Positions 54,001-60,599 of a stretch of DNA of 64,000 bases are shown here, in pieces; position 1 is the stretch's first letter, and each line of letters starts with the position of its first letter. The notes beneath the pieces were generated by a model that saw only the letters and a program-made list of their open reading frames with translations, did no database searches and was not told the DNA's origin. The translations under genes were made by a program, and so were the position numbers. Location: positions 64,605,528 through 64,669,527 of the forward strand of contig NC_065921.1 in assembly GCF_024586455.1 (NCBI RefSeq), in the 5' to 3' direction. Origin of the DNA: Bactrocera neohumeralis (Eukaryota; Arthropoda; Insecta; Diptera; Tephritidae).

Positions 54001-57000
54001 AATCAAATTTACTAAGCACTTCAGTTCATATCTTAATTTCTCGACAAAAGCGACTAATCCAATGTATCAACAACAATTACGTCCTAAAATAATAAATAAA
54101 ACGTAAAAGGATAGGGTGATTTTCGGCTAACACTCTTGGCTACTATAAAACTGTATCAACAGTATACTGTCATTTCAAAATATATTCTAAAAACTGACGG
54201 ATCCACAAGTGCTTTTCAAGCATACAAAATCTTGTGTTTTTAAAGTGTCGTATATAATTACGTATTGATACCTCCTTTTGATTATGGTTAATAGTAATAG
54301 AAGCGCTGGAAAACCAGAGAAATCTTAAGATAAATCTAGATTTAGGTTTTTACGACATTTGGCCTTATCTCAATACAGATCTTCTTATAATAACCAAATT
54401 ACAAAAACACTGGAGAAGAGGGTGAAAAAGGCCAATTGTGCTGTTAGCGTCAGCATGGGACCTCTTATCTATCCTTATACATTGTTGTTACACAGCGGTA
54501 GTTAAGCCAATCTTGCCTTATGATACTTTTGTGTAGTGCACCACTGCCAGTAAAATTTGATACAGGAAACCGTTGAAGCGAAAACAACGCCTCGCTGCAA
54601 TCTACATAATAGCACCACTCCCACGGCTGGACTTGAAAGTTAGTCAACCTACCACTAATTGACAAACACAGTGAACGGAACGGAATAGCTGATGAGTTTG
54701 CCTAAAATGCCATCAGCTAGACTACCGAACCAGTTCGTGAAAGGCTGACATATGGCTCAGAGTGAGATGAAATGTGTAAGAGAGCTGAGGGAGAGCACGC
54801 AAGCTTTTTGCTCATACGGTCTTGAAAAGACTGCAGCACGATTGTTGGCCTAGTCACAGGTCACTACTTACTGGCATCACATGCGAGCCCTGTGGGCATT
54901 ATTAATGATGACACTTGTAGAAATTGCAGGGAAGTAAACATGAGAAAACGTTCCAACATCTCCTCTGCTTATACCCTGCCTTATCTATAACTCGGCTTAG
55001 TGATCTAAGTGTTTCGCGGTTCAAGGGGCTGGATGAAGTATCAGAATTAGATCCTGCACGAAATTCTGCTCGTATTAATAATGAAGCTCCATCTGGCATA
55101 ACAAAGGACCAGTAGATCTATGTACGGCGTGACAGCCAGCTAGTGTAACCTAACTCAGCCTAACTTCGATTGAAAATTGGACCTCAAAAGATAACATTAT
55201 TCGCGATAAAATGTTGCAAATATCCCTAAGCACACAATTTATAGGAAAAGTTTTCAAAAATCAACTTGAAATAACTTTTAAATAGCAAGCAAAAAATTTT
55301 CAAGGTCAACTTTTCACCACTTTATTTTATATTTGCATTTCATTTTCGCAAATTAATGCAAAAAAAATATTTCTGTGTAGTTCCCTAGTACTGTTTATTT
55401 GCGGCATTAGCACCTGTTGAGTTTTAGCTATAACTTTTATGCATTTGTTCTAGGCGTTCCGCTTGCTGAACACTAACTACTTGGCGGCGCTTTTGCACAT
55501 TTATTGTTTTCTTAATTAAAAAATCATTAAATTTTTATGTGAGAATGTGCACGAAGTTACGAAATTTGTGGAACAAATATAGTTTACCGCGCTCTTTATT
55601 GTTTTTCTCATATGTATTTATTTAGCTTCTACATTTTTTAAGAGCCTTTAAGTTTGTTGAACACACTTTCGTTATTTAATTTTTGCTAAAACATCTTGAC
55701 ACTTAACCTATAATATACATAATTCTCAAATCAAATCAAATCAATTATTCATACTCACATCAAAGTAGGCCGCAAACTCGTCGAACAGCGACTTCAAGTC
55801 CCGTTGATTGCGCAGCATTAGCGGTAAAATCTGTGTCTCGTGTAGCGCCAAAATCTCCTCTACATTACCGAGCAAACGCTTGCGATTTTCAGCGCCCTTG
55901 AACGACTCGGGTGCATCCGAGCGCGCATGCAGTTCACCGTAATTATTTATGCCCTTTCGCAAGTTATTCACATAATTCGCTTCGGTTTGTATCACTTCAT
56001 CGATAATGAAGCTGATTTTTTTCGAAGCATAAATTTCACTTTGATCGCAGGGGAAGAGATTCTCCAGCGAGAGAGTATCTTCGTCCTCGTGACTATAAAG
56101 GGCGGTAGAGCGTTGAAAGTGGTTATAATTAACAAAAAATTTGGTTTAAAGGTTGTTGTTTTTGAATTTTTAATTTTTATTTTGTATTTAGCATTTAATG
56201 TTTTTATTTATATAGTAATAAATTCAAAAGTATCTTTAAAGCAAAAGTTTTAAGAAATCAATGTAGTCATCATACACAATTAAATTAATTTCCACTTTTA
56301 TTACTTGAAATTACACTCCCATTCACACATATACACCACAGACTGATATTTATGTCTGACATAAAACATGTAAGTACAAAAACAATTAGGAATACAAACA
56401 CTTACTATTCATCGCTGAGTAAGTCAGGCAGACAGGGCGTATGTGGAATGATGACGTGATTGTTGCCATTGTTGTTGTGTAACAAATTGATGGAATTACG
56501 TGCAGATGAGGGTGGTGTTGATGAGCACACCGGCGCTGAGGGTATATTTGTAATGGAGCTGTAATACAAAAACACAAACAAAATGATCGTGGCACTTGTA
56601 CATATATATGTATGTATGTATAAATATAGGTTTTAAGGATGCTGATAAAGAGAGGGTGAAAGTGATGTGGCGAGATTCGAACAAACATGTCATAACTGTA
56701 TAATGAAGGATTGTTTATTTGAAGAAAATGTTTGTAAATATATAGTAAAAATCGGTAACAGTAATATGTCAGAAATTTCGACAGAAATCATGAAGAAGAA
56801 TAAATAAGTAAATACATGGGTATACAAAACTACCAAAAAAATATTTTTTTAGATATTCCAAATAAAAAGAACATCTAAGTATTTTTCACGCAGAAATTAA
56901 AACCAATAAAGTTAGACTTAGGTACATAAATAAATGTATGCGGGATGTTTAATATAATAATTTAAAAAAATCAAATCAAAAATTCTTAAAAAACAAATTT

Positions 57001-60000
57001 ATTAATAATTTAAAGTGTACATTAAGGAGGATGGAAAAACTAATATTTTTTTCCATGAAGAAAGTTTTTTTAGTAAAGCAAAGTAAAGTATTTTTGAAAA
57101 TAAATAGTATTACAATATTACAATATTTATAAAAATAAAAAGATTTAAGCAATTATAAATTAAAAAAAGTTAAGTTAAATACTAAATCATAAAATTTGGA
57201 TCTTGAAGTTGAAATAGTGAAAGTAATATTCCAGATAATAGATAAAAATTTAGAAAAATTATTGAAAATTTCACTTTTATTGAAGTTAATATCGAAAACC
57301 ATGCTTCTTAAAATCAATTTCAGTAAGATTAATTACATTTAAATACACTCAAAAAAATAGATTGTTTTTATGAAGAATGAAAACAAAAATCTTAGATTAA
57401 AACTGTTTATAGTCTTGTAATATTCAGACAGACAGACATATTATCTTTAATGAATTTAAATAATTAAAAGTTTTCTTTATTATTCGCTACATGCTTTCTG
57501 AAACAAAAATATTATTATTACTTGTTTCAATATATATTTTTTTTAAATTTAAATGATCAAAATTAAAAACAAAATTTTTAAATGCTTTAACATTCAAGCA
57601 AAAACTGTTTTTTTTTTTTGAGAAATTTAAAAGTAAACTTTAGGAATTATTTAAACATATGAACAAAGACATGAATTATAAAAGAAAAAATAATTATCTT
57701 TGTAATAATTTTTTAAATTAATAATTTTTATACCCTGAACAGGGTATATTAAGTTTGGCACGAAGTTTGTAACACCCAGAAGGAAGCGTCGGAGACAAAT
57801 AAAGTATATATATAAATGATCAGTATGTCGAGCTGAGTCGATTTAGCCATGTCCGTTTGTCTGTTCGTCTGTCTGTATATATACCAACTAGTCCCTCAGT
57901 TTCTAAGATATCGTTTTAAAATTTGGCAGACATCATTTTCTCTTCAAGAAGCTGCTCACTTGTCGGACCTGCCGATATCGGACCACTACAGCATATAGCT
58001 GCCATAGAAACTGAATGATCGGAATCAAATACTTGTATGGGAAACTTCCTCATTTAACGACATATCTTTACGAAATTGTTCAGATCGGATTACTATAGCA
58101 TATAACTGCCATACAAACCGAACGATCGGAATCGTTTTTTCTTGTTTTATATTATTTTATTAAACATTTTTTTACAAATAATTTATTAACTTTATTAAAC
58201 TGATAAAAAAAAATTGTGATGTATTAAAATTAAAAACTATTTTCAAATTTTCGTAGTTTTTATAAAATAAAAAACAAAATGTTTAACAAAAAATTTATTT
58301 AATATGTGAGGTGCGTATTAATTAAAAAATATAATGAAAAAATAAAATTTTATAATTAATAATGTATTAAAAAAATAAAATTTATTATTCCATATTAAAA
58401 ATTAAAAAAAAAAAATAATTGAATTAATTTTTTTATTATTTTTAATTTAATATTTTTTATATATCTTATTAAATTTTATTTGTTTATTAAAATTGATTAA
58501 TTAAATTTTGTTAAAAAATTAATTACCCAAAAATAAAAAAAAATTAAAAAACTGGCGAAACGCAAAAATAATTATTAGGGATAAAAAGTAAATACAAACA
58601 AAGTTTAAGTACTTTCATATCTAAAAAAACAATAAATTTTTTTTAATTTAAAAAATAATATTTTTGTAAAGCAATGTCAAATAAACAAAATAGACGCACG
58701 AAGCATTCTTTATTCAACAATTAAATATTTTTTTAGATATTTATTAAGTATATGTATATGTACATACATATATATGTACATATAAAAGCCATTGTGGTGT
58801 ATTATAATTAAAAAAAAAAATATTTTAGAAATATTTTATGAAATTTTGATAATTTTTTTTAGAAACTTTTTATAATACTTTTAGAAATTTTTTATATTAA
58901 AATTTACTTTTGTATTTCAAATTCTGAAAACCTTGCAAAACACAACATAATTATTACGAATAAAAAGTAAAAATAAAAAAAAAATAATAAATTTAATCTT
59001 AACGAATCATTTCCCAGCAACAAAGTTACAAAGACGATTTTGTACAAATACACAAAAGCAAGAGATAATAGCGATGAATATTTTTTTTCAAAAACTCATT
59101 TTTTTTAATAGAATCATCGAATATTTGCTGCTTATACATGTTTTTTGTTTGAAAGCATTTTTTTTTATCAAATTTGATTTTAAATACAAGTCACGTAAGC
59201 TTCTAAAAGCTGCTTTACATATTTCGATGAGAGCACTTTAAGCAAAGAAATAAACTCGATTTAGAACAATTTGCCGGTTTCATTGCACAAACTGAGCAAA
59301 TGTTTGTATGTGCTTCCGTCACTGAATATGTCATTGTTTTTAATTGAAACATTTCACAAACTTTTTATGTATGCATATACATATTTTCATGTACATATGT
59401 GTTAGCGGATACAAAAAATAATAAATTTTATAGCACAAACACTATTTAAGAATTATTTACACAGGAAGAAAAACACAAAAAATCATAGTATCTCTTAAAA
59501 AAAATTATATTTATCCTTTATTTTACTTTATATATTTTTTATTTCCCTCTTCAATTATTATTTTTCTTTAAACCATAATTTTTATTTATGTTTGGAAAGT
59601 ATTTTTTTTAATTTTCTATATGTACATTAAAGCGGGTCGATTTACAGGGAACCAAAAAAAAAATCACGTGTGCTGGAAATGTTCTACAGATCATTATGAA
59701 CAACTTTGCCTAAGAGAATATGGGCTTAAAACCGGTTTCGAGCCAATGATTATTAAGGCGAAGTTTTTAGAACTTTTTTTGAATGATCCGTAGAATATTT
59801 CCGCCTATTCTAATGTATGTACATACGTACATCATATTTATTCATATATTTTTTTATGCATTTTTAACTTAATTAAAATTATTAAAATTTTCAAATCTTT
59901 TTGGTCCTACTTGTATTAATGATTTTCTTTTTTTGCACATAATTTGTTTATTATACCCAAACAAAATTAAGAAAAAAAATGAAAGAAACTTTATTTTTTC

Positions 60001-60426
60001 AATTTGTTTTATTGTTCAAAAAACTTAATTCTCATATATTTGAGATATTTATAATAATTTTTTTTTTGGAAATTCATATTGTGATTTTCTAACCGCTTTT
60101 AACCGCACTTATTTAAATTATGCTTAAAAATATTTTTTTTCTCGCGACACCTACTCGTCACTGTGTTCACTCTTTTGTTTTTGCAATTTCCCATTTTCTG
60201 CACCATTCGCAGCAGTGGATTTGCCATTTGCCGGTGTTGTTGCTGCCGCTGTGCCATCTTCGGCTAACAAATTCGCGGCGGTTGTTAACTCATGTGCCGA
60301 TTTCACGCGCCGCGTCGTTTGATCCGTTAGCAACGCATTCAACAGTTGCAGCAAAGCGACGGTGATAAAAGGCAACGCGGCAGTGGTGGCGTCGAACCAC
60401 GTTAACTGTATTAGGCCGTATAACAT
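14656..60426 (-). CDS. Dbl-family RhoGEF (DH-PH), seven exons, 503 aa
   Basis: Exons in transcript order are 60426-60155, 56558-56406, 56092-55759, 17067-16981, 15446-15342, 15270-15139 and 15084-14656. They total 1512 nt, ending in TAA, with every junction GT/AG and in phase. The product should load GTP onto Rho-family GTPases. Residues 13-33 are hydrophobic; about 91-142 is a Ser/Pro/Asn-rich linker; the DH domain runs roughly 168-345. Its first helix contains FIIDEVIQTEANYVNNL, and its third conserved region (296-312) reads SFLVQPIQRLTRYPLLL. The PH domain covers roughly 350-475, and residues 486-503 are a hydrophobic tail. A Lys that many Dbl proteins carry before the PxQR core is Gln300 here. 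About 500 aa is short for this family, consistent with a minimal DH-PH GEF. I could not decide which Drosophila RhoGEF is the orthologue. The family is certain; the first exon is the least certain part. Confidence 0.85.
15139..15270 (-). CDS. RhoGEF exon 6 (end of DH domain)
   Basis: The exon is 132 nt (44 codons, phase 0), with acceptor CACCCCGCCAG and donor GTGAGTTT. It encodes the long C-terminal DH helix, including ASVCKLETRMRRLLEVVNQA, and an acidic turn leading into the PH domain. The flanking introns are only 71 and 54 nt, typical fly minimal introns. Confidence 0.92.
15342..15446 (-). CDS. RhoGEF exon 5 (DH signature helix)
   Basis: The exon is 105 nt (35 codons, phase 0), with acceptor TATCTTTGCAG and donor GTAAGTATG. 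It carries the most diagnostic motif of the gene, LGIDSFLVQPIQRLTRYPLL, the third conserved region of DH domains. It is the strongest single piece of evidence for the RhoGEF call. Confidence 0.97.
15511..16104. repeat. Hexanucleotide microsatellite (AAGTAT)n, about 98 units
   Basis: This is an almost pure tandem array of a 6-bp unit, roughly 590 bp long. It is interrupted only near 15880-15900 and 15950-15960, where units lose or gain two bases and the phase shifts. It lies in the 1.5-kb intron between RhoGEF exons 4 and 5. Because the unit has no stop in several frames, long Tyr-Lys and Leu-Ile reading frames appear on both strands. These are artefacts. Confidence 0.98.
16105..16980. other. 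Remainder of RhoGEF intron 4
   Basis: This is AT-rich intronic sequence between the hexanucleotide array and exon 4. I see no gene or recognisable element in it. Confidence 0.6.
16981..17067 (-). CDS. RhoGEF exon 4 (DH domain, middle)
   Basis: The exon is 87 nt (29 codons, phase 0 at both ends), with acceptor ATATTGCAG and donor GTAAAT. The peptide starts KNEFYCYVIFMMNKK and ends QERPWLQ-like (QEQRPWLQ). This is the usual DH segment between the second helix and the conserved QR helix. It is separated from exon 3 by about 38.7 kb. Confidence 0.9.
17068..18096. other. Start of the giant intron, no element recognised
   Basis: This is AT-rich intronic sequence upstream of a mariner insertion. 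No supported gene or repeat was seen. Confidence 0.5.
18097..19761 (+). mobile_element. mariner copy, decayed, carrying an internal LINE insertion
   Basis: The ends match as inverted repeats: TGGTCTGAAAATAGTAAG on the left and, on the reverse strand at the right, TGACCAAAAAATAGTAAG. TA flanks both (18095-18096, 19762-19763). A start codon at 18282 opens an N-terminal HTH-like region with many stops. The motifs IYAYDLETDDQST (18637-18690), ELWADHS-stop-FLHNDNAP and IAPCDFWLF follow. The last two acidic residues are spaced 34 apart, a DD34D mariner. A 503-bp non-LTR fragment interrupts it at 18743-19245. Without the insert the element would be about 1.16 kb. Confidence 0.88.
18743..19245 (-). 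mobile_element. Internally deleted non-LTR retrotransposon (RTE-like), inserted in mariner
   Basis: The insert is flanked by aaaatcaa at 18735-18742 and 19246-19253, a likely target-site duplication. On the minus strand an open frame (19152-18826) starts MAQAAHNFRSLTKYPLG and reaches KACKWNVRILNCEGAAAQL. The WNVRxL motif opens the endonuclease domain in this family. The frame then runs directly into a 3' end that ends in GAAGAAGA and matches the one at 61898-61945. So 5' and 3' ends are present while the reverse transcriptase body is gone. The clade assignment is tentative. Confidence 0.78.
19764..22356. other. Intronic sequence, no element recognised
   Basis: AT-rich sequence. A 107-codon open frame (21403-21726) has no family motif and is left unannotated. 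Confidence 0.45.
22357..22560 (+). mobile_element. Transposase HTH fragment
   Basis: An open frame contains IFDWHTRPAEAVITQTMNLF followed by QTKFTLGD. This parallels the HTH region at 8.6-8.9 kb (PVESLLRATIDRFCTTFIL) and similar domains in insect mariner-like elements. The frame continues to 22761, but I do not recognise the remainder, and it may be coincidental. Confidence 0.5.
22762..23440. other. Intronic sequence, nothing recognised
   Basis: AT-rich sequence with short TATGTA/CATATA repeats near 23070-23105. Confidence 0.5.
23441..24508 (+). repeat. HINE-like interspersed repeat, family 2, full length
   Basis: It opens with a long palindrome, ATACTCTCG...CGAGAGTAT (23444-23476). It carries a GTCTGTCCGTCCGTCTGTCC microsatellite (23588-23625). 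Near the end it repeats CGAGAGTATAAAAT in inverse orientation, then the hairpin GTTCGG-TGACAC-CCGAAC (24471-24488) and CTTCCTTACTTGTT. The design matches family 1, but the sequence differs. It is about 1.07 kb and noncoding. Confidence 0.82.
24589..25011. mobile_element. Small inverted-repeat element (candidate MITE)
   Basis: GTATGCAGCTCTCAAG (24590-24605) and its near-complement CTTGAGAGCTGCGTAC (24996-25011) bracket about 420 bp of noncoding sequence. A further copy of TTTCTTGAGAGCTGCGTACTA stands at 25085-25105. No clear target duplication was seen. Confidence 0.45.
25113..25804. mobile_element. TTAA-flanked MITE, copy C
   Basis: The element is 692 bp with 19-bp inverted ends GGTAATAGTCTGGTAACTT (one mismatch). 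TTAA stands at 25109-25112; the right flank reads TTAG (25805-25808), one change from TTAA. It contains AACTTTAAACGATTTTTCTC (25271-25290), shared with copies A and B. It is noncoding. Confidence 0.82.
26051..28308 (-). repeat. HINE-like repeat, family 2 variant, interrupted by mariner
   Basis: It begins AAACAAGTAAGGAAGGGCTC with hairpin-like TTTGGGTGCAACCGAA and ends GGTTGCAAGAGTATA. A short GGACGGACGG tract lies near 28170. A mariner (26422-27303) interrupts it. It is diverged from the two other full copies. Confidence 0.75.
26422..27303 (+). mobile_element. mariner copy, internally deleted and 3'-truncated
   Basis: A TA at 26420-26421 precedes the likely left end CAAGGTGCGTTC. The frame from 26564 starts MSFKQRANIKFCFKNG and holds the HTH segment (SRSRVHEWFQRFQSGRVD). 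Later frames give TGDETWCFQYD (first catalytic Asp), MLIYFYDSKGIVHKEFVPPG and RSTLVTDYLTKNHI. The second catalytic block is deleted around 27230-27245, and the third is absent because the element breaks off near 27303. It interrupts a Helentron-like repeat (26051-28308), so it is younger than that repeat. Confidence 0.85.
28395..28475 (-). repeat. HINE-like repeat, family 1, 5' end only
   Basis: It contains 'gtctccgacg', 'cttcgtagcaaac' and 'ctgttcagtgtataaaa', the reverse of the family's first 80 bp. Confidence 0.5.
29518..29540. repeat. (GA)n microsatellite
   Basis: A short, nearly pure GA dinucleotide run. Confidence 0.9.
31324..31329 (-). terminator. RNA polymerase III terminator of tRNA-Val
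   Basis: On the minus strand a run of six T begins 12 nt after the tRNA 3' end, the normal Pol III stop signal. Confidence 0.8.
31341..31413 (-). tRNA. tRNA-Val (anticodon UAC)
   Basis: The minus strand reads as a complete 73-nt tRNA without an intron. It has a seven-pair acceptor stem GGTTCCA/TGGAACC and discriminator A. The D arm is GTGTAGCGGTTATCAC. The anticodon stem-loop is TCTGC-TTTACAC-GCAGA, giving anticodon TAC. The T arm is TCCAG-TTCGATC-CTGGA. The B-box GTTCGATCC is intact. An oligo-T tract follows at once. It lies alone in the giant RhoGEF intron and shares the host gene's strand. No stem mismatch suggests decay, so it is probably functional. Confidence 0.95.
31414..35526. other. 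Intronic sequence with T-rich tract and one promoter-like spot
   Basis: 31540-31830 is T-rich low-complexity sequence. The rest is AT-rich and unidentified, apart from the CRE-like/donor-site stretch at 34910-35165 described under findings. Confidence 0.45.
34910..35165 (+). promoter_or_regulatory. Candidate internal promoter with CRE palindrome
   Basis: A perfect TGACGTCA palindrome (34935-34942) follows an initiator-like GTTCAGCT (34915-34922). About 220 bp further on the plus strand is a strong donor-like ATGCAG-GTAAGC (donor at 35157). This could be an alternative first exon of another transcript, but no downstream exon was found. The elements are seen; any function is speculative. Confidence 0.2.
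35527..35778 (-). repeat. HINE-like repeat, family 1, 3' part
   Basis: This reverse-orientation fragment has 'ccatacaagcacttgat' and 'gatcg(g/t)tcag' blocks and an eroded TTGCATTGAAGC in place of the terminal hairpin. The microsatellite and 5' palindrome are missing. Confidence 0.6.
35779..36628. other. Intronic sequence, nothing recognised
   Basis: AT-rich sequence between two family 1 repeats. Confidence 0.5.
36629..37255 (+). repeat. HINE-like repeat, family 1
   Basis: The same 5' palindrome stands at 36630-36649, with the GTCTGTC microsatellite near 36766-36790 and the CTTG terminus near 37250. The 3' hairpin is damaged (GGGTATTTAGCGTTTAGAAG). It is otherwise close to the copy at 889-1560. 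Confidence 0.82.
37345..37625 (+). repeat. HINE-like repeat, family 1, eroded copy
   Basis: The 'gtagtttgtaaaacccaaaaggaaacgtc' and 'agctgtcatacaaactgaac' blocks are recognisable, but the microsatellite and both ends are missing. It follows the copy at 36629-37255 in the same orientation. Confidence 0.55.
37626..42204. other. Intronic AT-rich sequence
   Basis: 37960-38560 is very A/T-rich with a short imperfect tandem: a TTTGAAAAAATTTAAAAAC block followed by TTTTCTAAAA at 38088-38121, again at 38139-38174. The remainder is unidentified. Confidence 0.45.
42205..42980 (+). repeat. HINE-like repeat, family 1, eroded and split
   Basis: A 5' block (acccaaaaggaaacatcg, 42213-42230) and a microsatellite/3' block (42655-42980, with GTTTGTCTGTTTGTTTAG and 'ccatacaaacagaccgatcgg') are separated by about 400 bp of unrelated sequence. 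That gap suggests an insertion. Confidence 0.55.
43018..43135. repeat. (TTTTA)n simple repeat
   Basis: TTTTA pentamers in tandem, pure around 43029-43066 and eroding on both sides. Confidence 0.85.
43136..43892. other. Intronic sequence, nothing recognised
   Basis: AT-rich sequence between a simple repeat and a GC-ended element. Confidence 0.5.
43893..44374. mobile_element. GC-ended nonautonomous DNA element (possibly hAT-like)
   Basis: GC-rich imperfect inverted ends (GGGGGCCGTCGCCCCGGGCG on the left; CTTCGGTCGCCCGGAGCC on the reverse of the right) enclose AT-rich noncoding sequence. The right end reads CAGTGGCGTAGCTAC on the reverse strand, a start common in nonautonomous elements of this kind. 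AGTCAT recurs in both flanks, but a perfect duplication is not visible. Confidence 0.5.
44375..46480. other. Intronic sequence, no gene recognised
   Basis: An 86-codon open frame (45766-46026) has no domain I can name. It is left unannotated. Confidence 0.45.
46481..46760 (-). repeat. HINE-like repeat, family 2 variant, 3' terminal part
   Basis: It reads 'aactaaggaagagcaaagttc', 'cgaacatttcatagtcttgca' and 'aggattaaagccag', as in the first ~280 bp of the 26051 copy. It is truncated after that. Confidence 0.65.
47182..48203 (+). mobile_element. mariner element with both ends and TA target duplication
   Basis: The element has inverted ends TTAGGTTGT/ACAACCTAA flanked by TA at 47180-47181 and 48204-48205. 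Transposase remnants on the plus strand include MVTGDEKWITYDN (first Asp), HQDNTRSHTSLKTCQKLREL (second Asp) and PYSPDLAPSD (third Asp). That is the DD34D signature of mariner in the Tc1/mariner superfamily. At about 1.02 kb it is shorter than the usual ~1.3 kb. The N-terminal helix-turn-helix part is reduced, and a frame break lies between 47640 and 47660. A small deletion after PSD alters the next motif. It is dead as an autonomous element, but it is the best preserved mariner in the window. Confidence 0.92.
47481..48121 (+). pseudogene. mariner transposase, frameshifted remnant
   Basis: Two overlapping reading frames (47481-47771 and 47654-48121) together cover the catalytic domain from DRINACDMLLKRN to the C-terminal region. 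The switch between them marks a frameshift around 47650. All three acidic catalytic positions are recognisable. The first ~140 codons expected of a full transposase are missing or broken. Confidence 0.88.
48206..48960. other. Intronic sequence, nothing recognised
   Basis: A 122-codon open frame (48409-48777) is low-complexity, Tyr/Phe/His-rich and lacks family motifs. Confidence 0.45.
48961..50085 (+). mobile_element. Helentron/Helitron-like remnant with terminal inverted repeats
   Basis: A 17-bp inverted repeat with one mismatch, TTTGACGTGAAACGTCT (48961-48977) and its complement at 50021-50037, brackets about 1.08 kb. Inside is an open frame matching the N-terminal Cys-rich region of Helitron helicase-like proteins. 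Just beyond the right repeat, TGTGCC-C-GGCACA (50049-50061) can form a tight hairpin, as expected near a Helitron-class 3' end. No Rep or helicase motifs are present, so the element is internally deleted. Exact ends are uncertain. Confidence 0.6.
49608..49901 (+). pseudogene. Helitron/Helentron replicase N-terminal fragment (Cys-rich)
   Basis: The 97-residue open frame contains FEANPFGLSCSVCDRLWFER, then LPDENVTEFRLCSTCSKSID and IPTLSRSNDFRYPP. The paired CxxC motifs and the LPTLSRSNGF-type block are the usual start of Helitron-like helicase proteins in insects (DUF6570-like region). The frame ends in a stop where the full protein would continue for more than 1000 residues. An upstream frame (49380-49583) has no recognisable domain and may be leader sequence. 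Confidence 0.7.
50086..51968. other. Intronic AT-rich sequence
   Basis: 50160-50650 is A/T-rich low-complexity sequence. No gene or element was recognised. Confidence 0.5.
51973..53703. mobile_element. TTAA-flanked MITE, copy B, with a Helentron-like insertion
   Basis: The 19-bp inverted ends GGGGTCAGTAGGGTAATCT (one mismatch) are flanked by TTAA at 51969-51972 and 53704-53707. A 1.06-kb repeat is inserted at 52311-53371, so the element itself is about 670 bp. It shares AACTTTAAACG..TTTTTCTCAAAACA (52142-52170) and GTAGGGACGATAAC (53439-53452) with the other TTAA elements. Confidence 0.88.
52311..53371 (-). repeat. HINE-like repeat, family 2, full length, inside a MITE
   Basis: This is the reverse-orientation counterpart of 23441-24508 and nearly the same length (1.06 kb). 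It runs from AACAAGTAAGGAAGGGCTAA and the hairpin, through the GGACGGACGGACGGACAGAC microsatellite (53199-53222), to GCGAGAGTATAAAA. It sits within the TTAA MITE at 51973-53703. Confidence 0.85.
53708..54419. other. Intronic sequence, nothing recognised
   Basis: Unique-looking sequence between a MITE and a LINE fragment. Confidence 0.45.
54420..55130 (+). mobile_element. Degenerate I/jockey-like LINE fragment
   Basis: Plus-strand pieces in order are VKPILPYDTFVWCTTAS with KRKQRLAAIYIIAPLPRLDL (end of RT/thumb region), NGIADEFA (last RNase H block), GLVTGHYLLASHA, NDDTCRNCREV (Cys-rich motif) and KTFQHLLCLYPAL. Each is a recognised C-terminal landmark of insect I/R1/jockey-type proteins. Every piece lies in a different frame, so it is long dead. 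Confidence 0.7.
55131..55758. other. 5' end of the giant intron
   Basis: AT-rich intronic sequence leading away from the exon 3 donor at 55758. Nothing else was seen. Confidence 0.6.
55759..56092 (-). CDS. RhoGEF exon 3 (DH domain, first half)
   Basis: The exon is 334 nt, with acceptor CCCTTTATAG and donor GTGAGTATG. It encodes residues 142-253. An acidic lead-in is followed by the first conserved DH helix (FIIDEVIQTEANYVNNL), where the TE pair is the family's usual Rho-contacting position. Further helices contain NRKRLLGNVEEILALHETQILPL split by charged turns, ending EFAAYFD. It ends exactly on a codon boundary, which matches exon 4. Confidence 0.93.
56406..56558 (-). CDS. RhoGEF exon 2 (Ser/Pro/Asn-rich linker)
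   Basis: The acceptor is TTTTTGTATTACAG and the donor is GTAAGTG. The exon is 153 nt: one base, 50 codons and two bases. The encoded linker (residues 91-142) is rich in Ser, Pro and Asn and ends in an acidic LPDLLSDEY run. The terminal TA joins the first T of exon 3 to give Tyr. The other frames contain stops or do not join exon 3. Confidence 0.75.
56559..57728. other. RhoGEF intron 1, proximal part
   Basis: A/T-rich intronic sequence with poly-A and poly-T stretches. No element was recognised. Confidence 0.55.
57729..58147 (+). repeat. HINE-like repeat, family 1, internally deleted
   Basis: It has the 5' palindrome and microsatellite of the family. It then jumps from an internal 'gaacgatcggaatc' block straight into the terminal GTTTTTTCTTGTTTT, losing about 200 bp and the 3' hairpin. 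It lies in RhoGEF intron 1. Confidence 0.82.
58148..60154. other. RhoGEF intron 1, distal part
   Basis: Strongly A/T-rich low-complexity sequence. 59630-59800 is less AT-rich and may be an old interspersed repeat, but I could not place it. Confidence 0.5.
60155..60426 (-). CDS. RhoGEF exon 1 (start codon, N-terminal hydrophobic segment)
   Basis: This stretch is GC-rich and coding-like in an AT-rich setting. It starts at an ATG preceded by CGAAA, a good fly start context. Residues 1-90 begin MLYGLIQLTWFD, continue into a hydrophobic stretch (13-33), then turn polar and Ala/Thr/Lys-rich. The open frame would stop one codon later at TAG. However, a donor GTAGGT begins at 60154 and leaves two bases (GA) that complete a codon with the first base of the next exon. 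That fit is the reason for joining it. The alternative is a separate 91-aa gene with its own stop. The donor differs from consensus at +4. Confidence 0.6.
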
Positions 60427-60599
60427 TTTCGTAGCGCGTCGTAGGAAGTGAAGGCGAGTTGATCAATTTTGATAATTTTTTTCTGTTAAATTTCTTATTT
60501 ATTTTTAATTTTTCCACTTTTTTAAACCAATCTCCAACTTAGCTTTTTTCACAAATTAAGTAAACCAAAAACACCAATAATAAATTGCACACACGTCAC

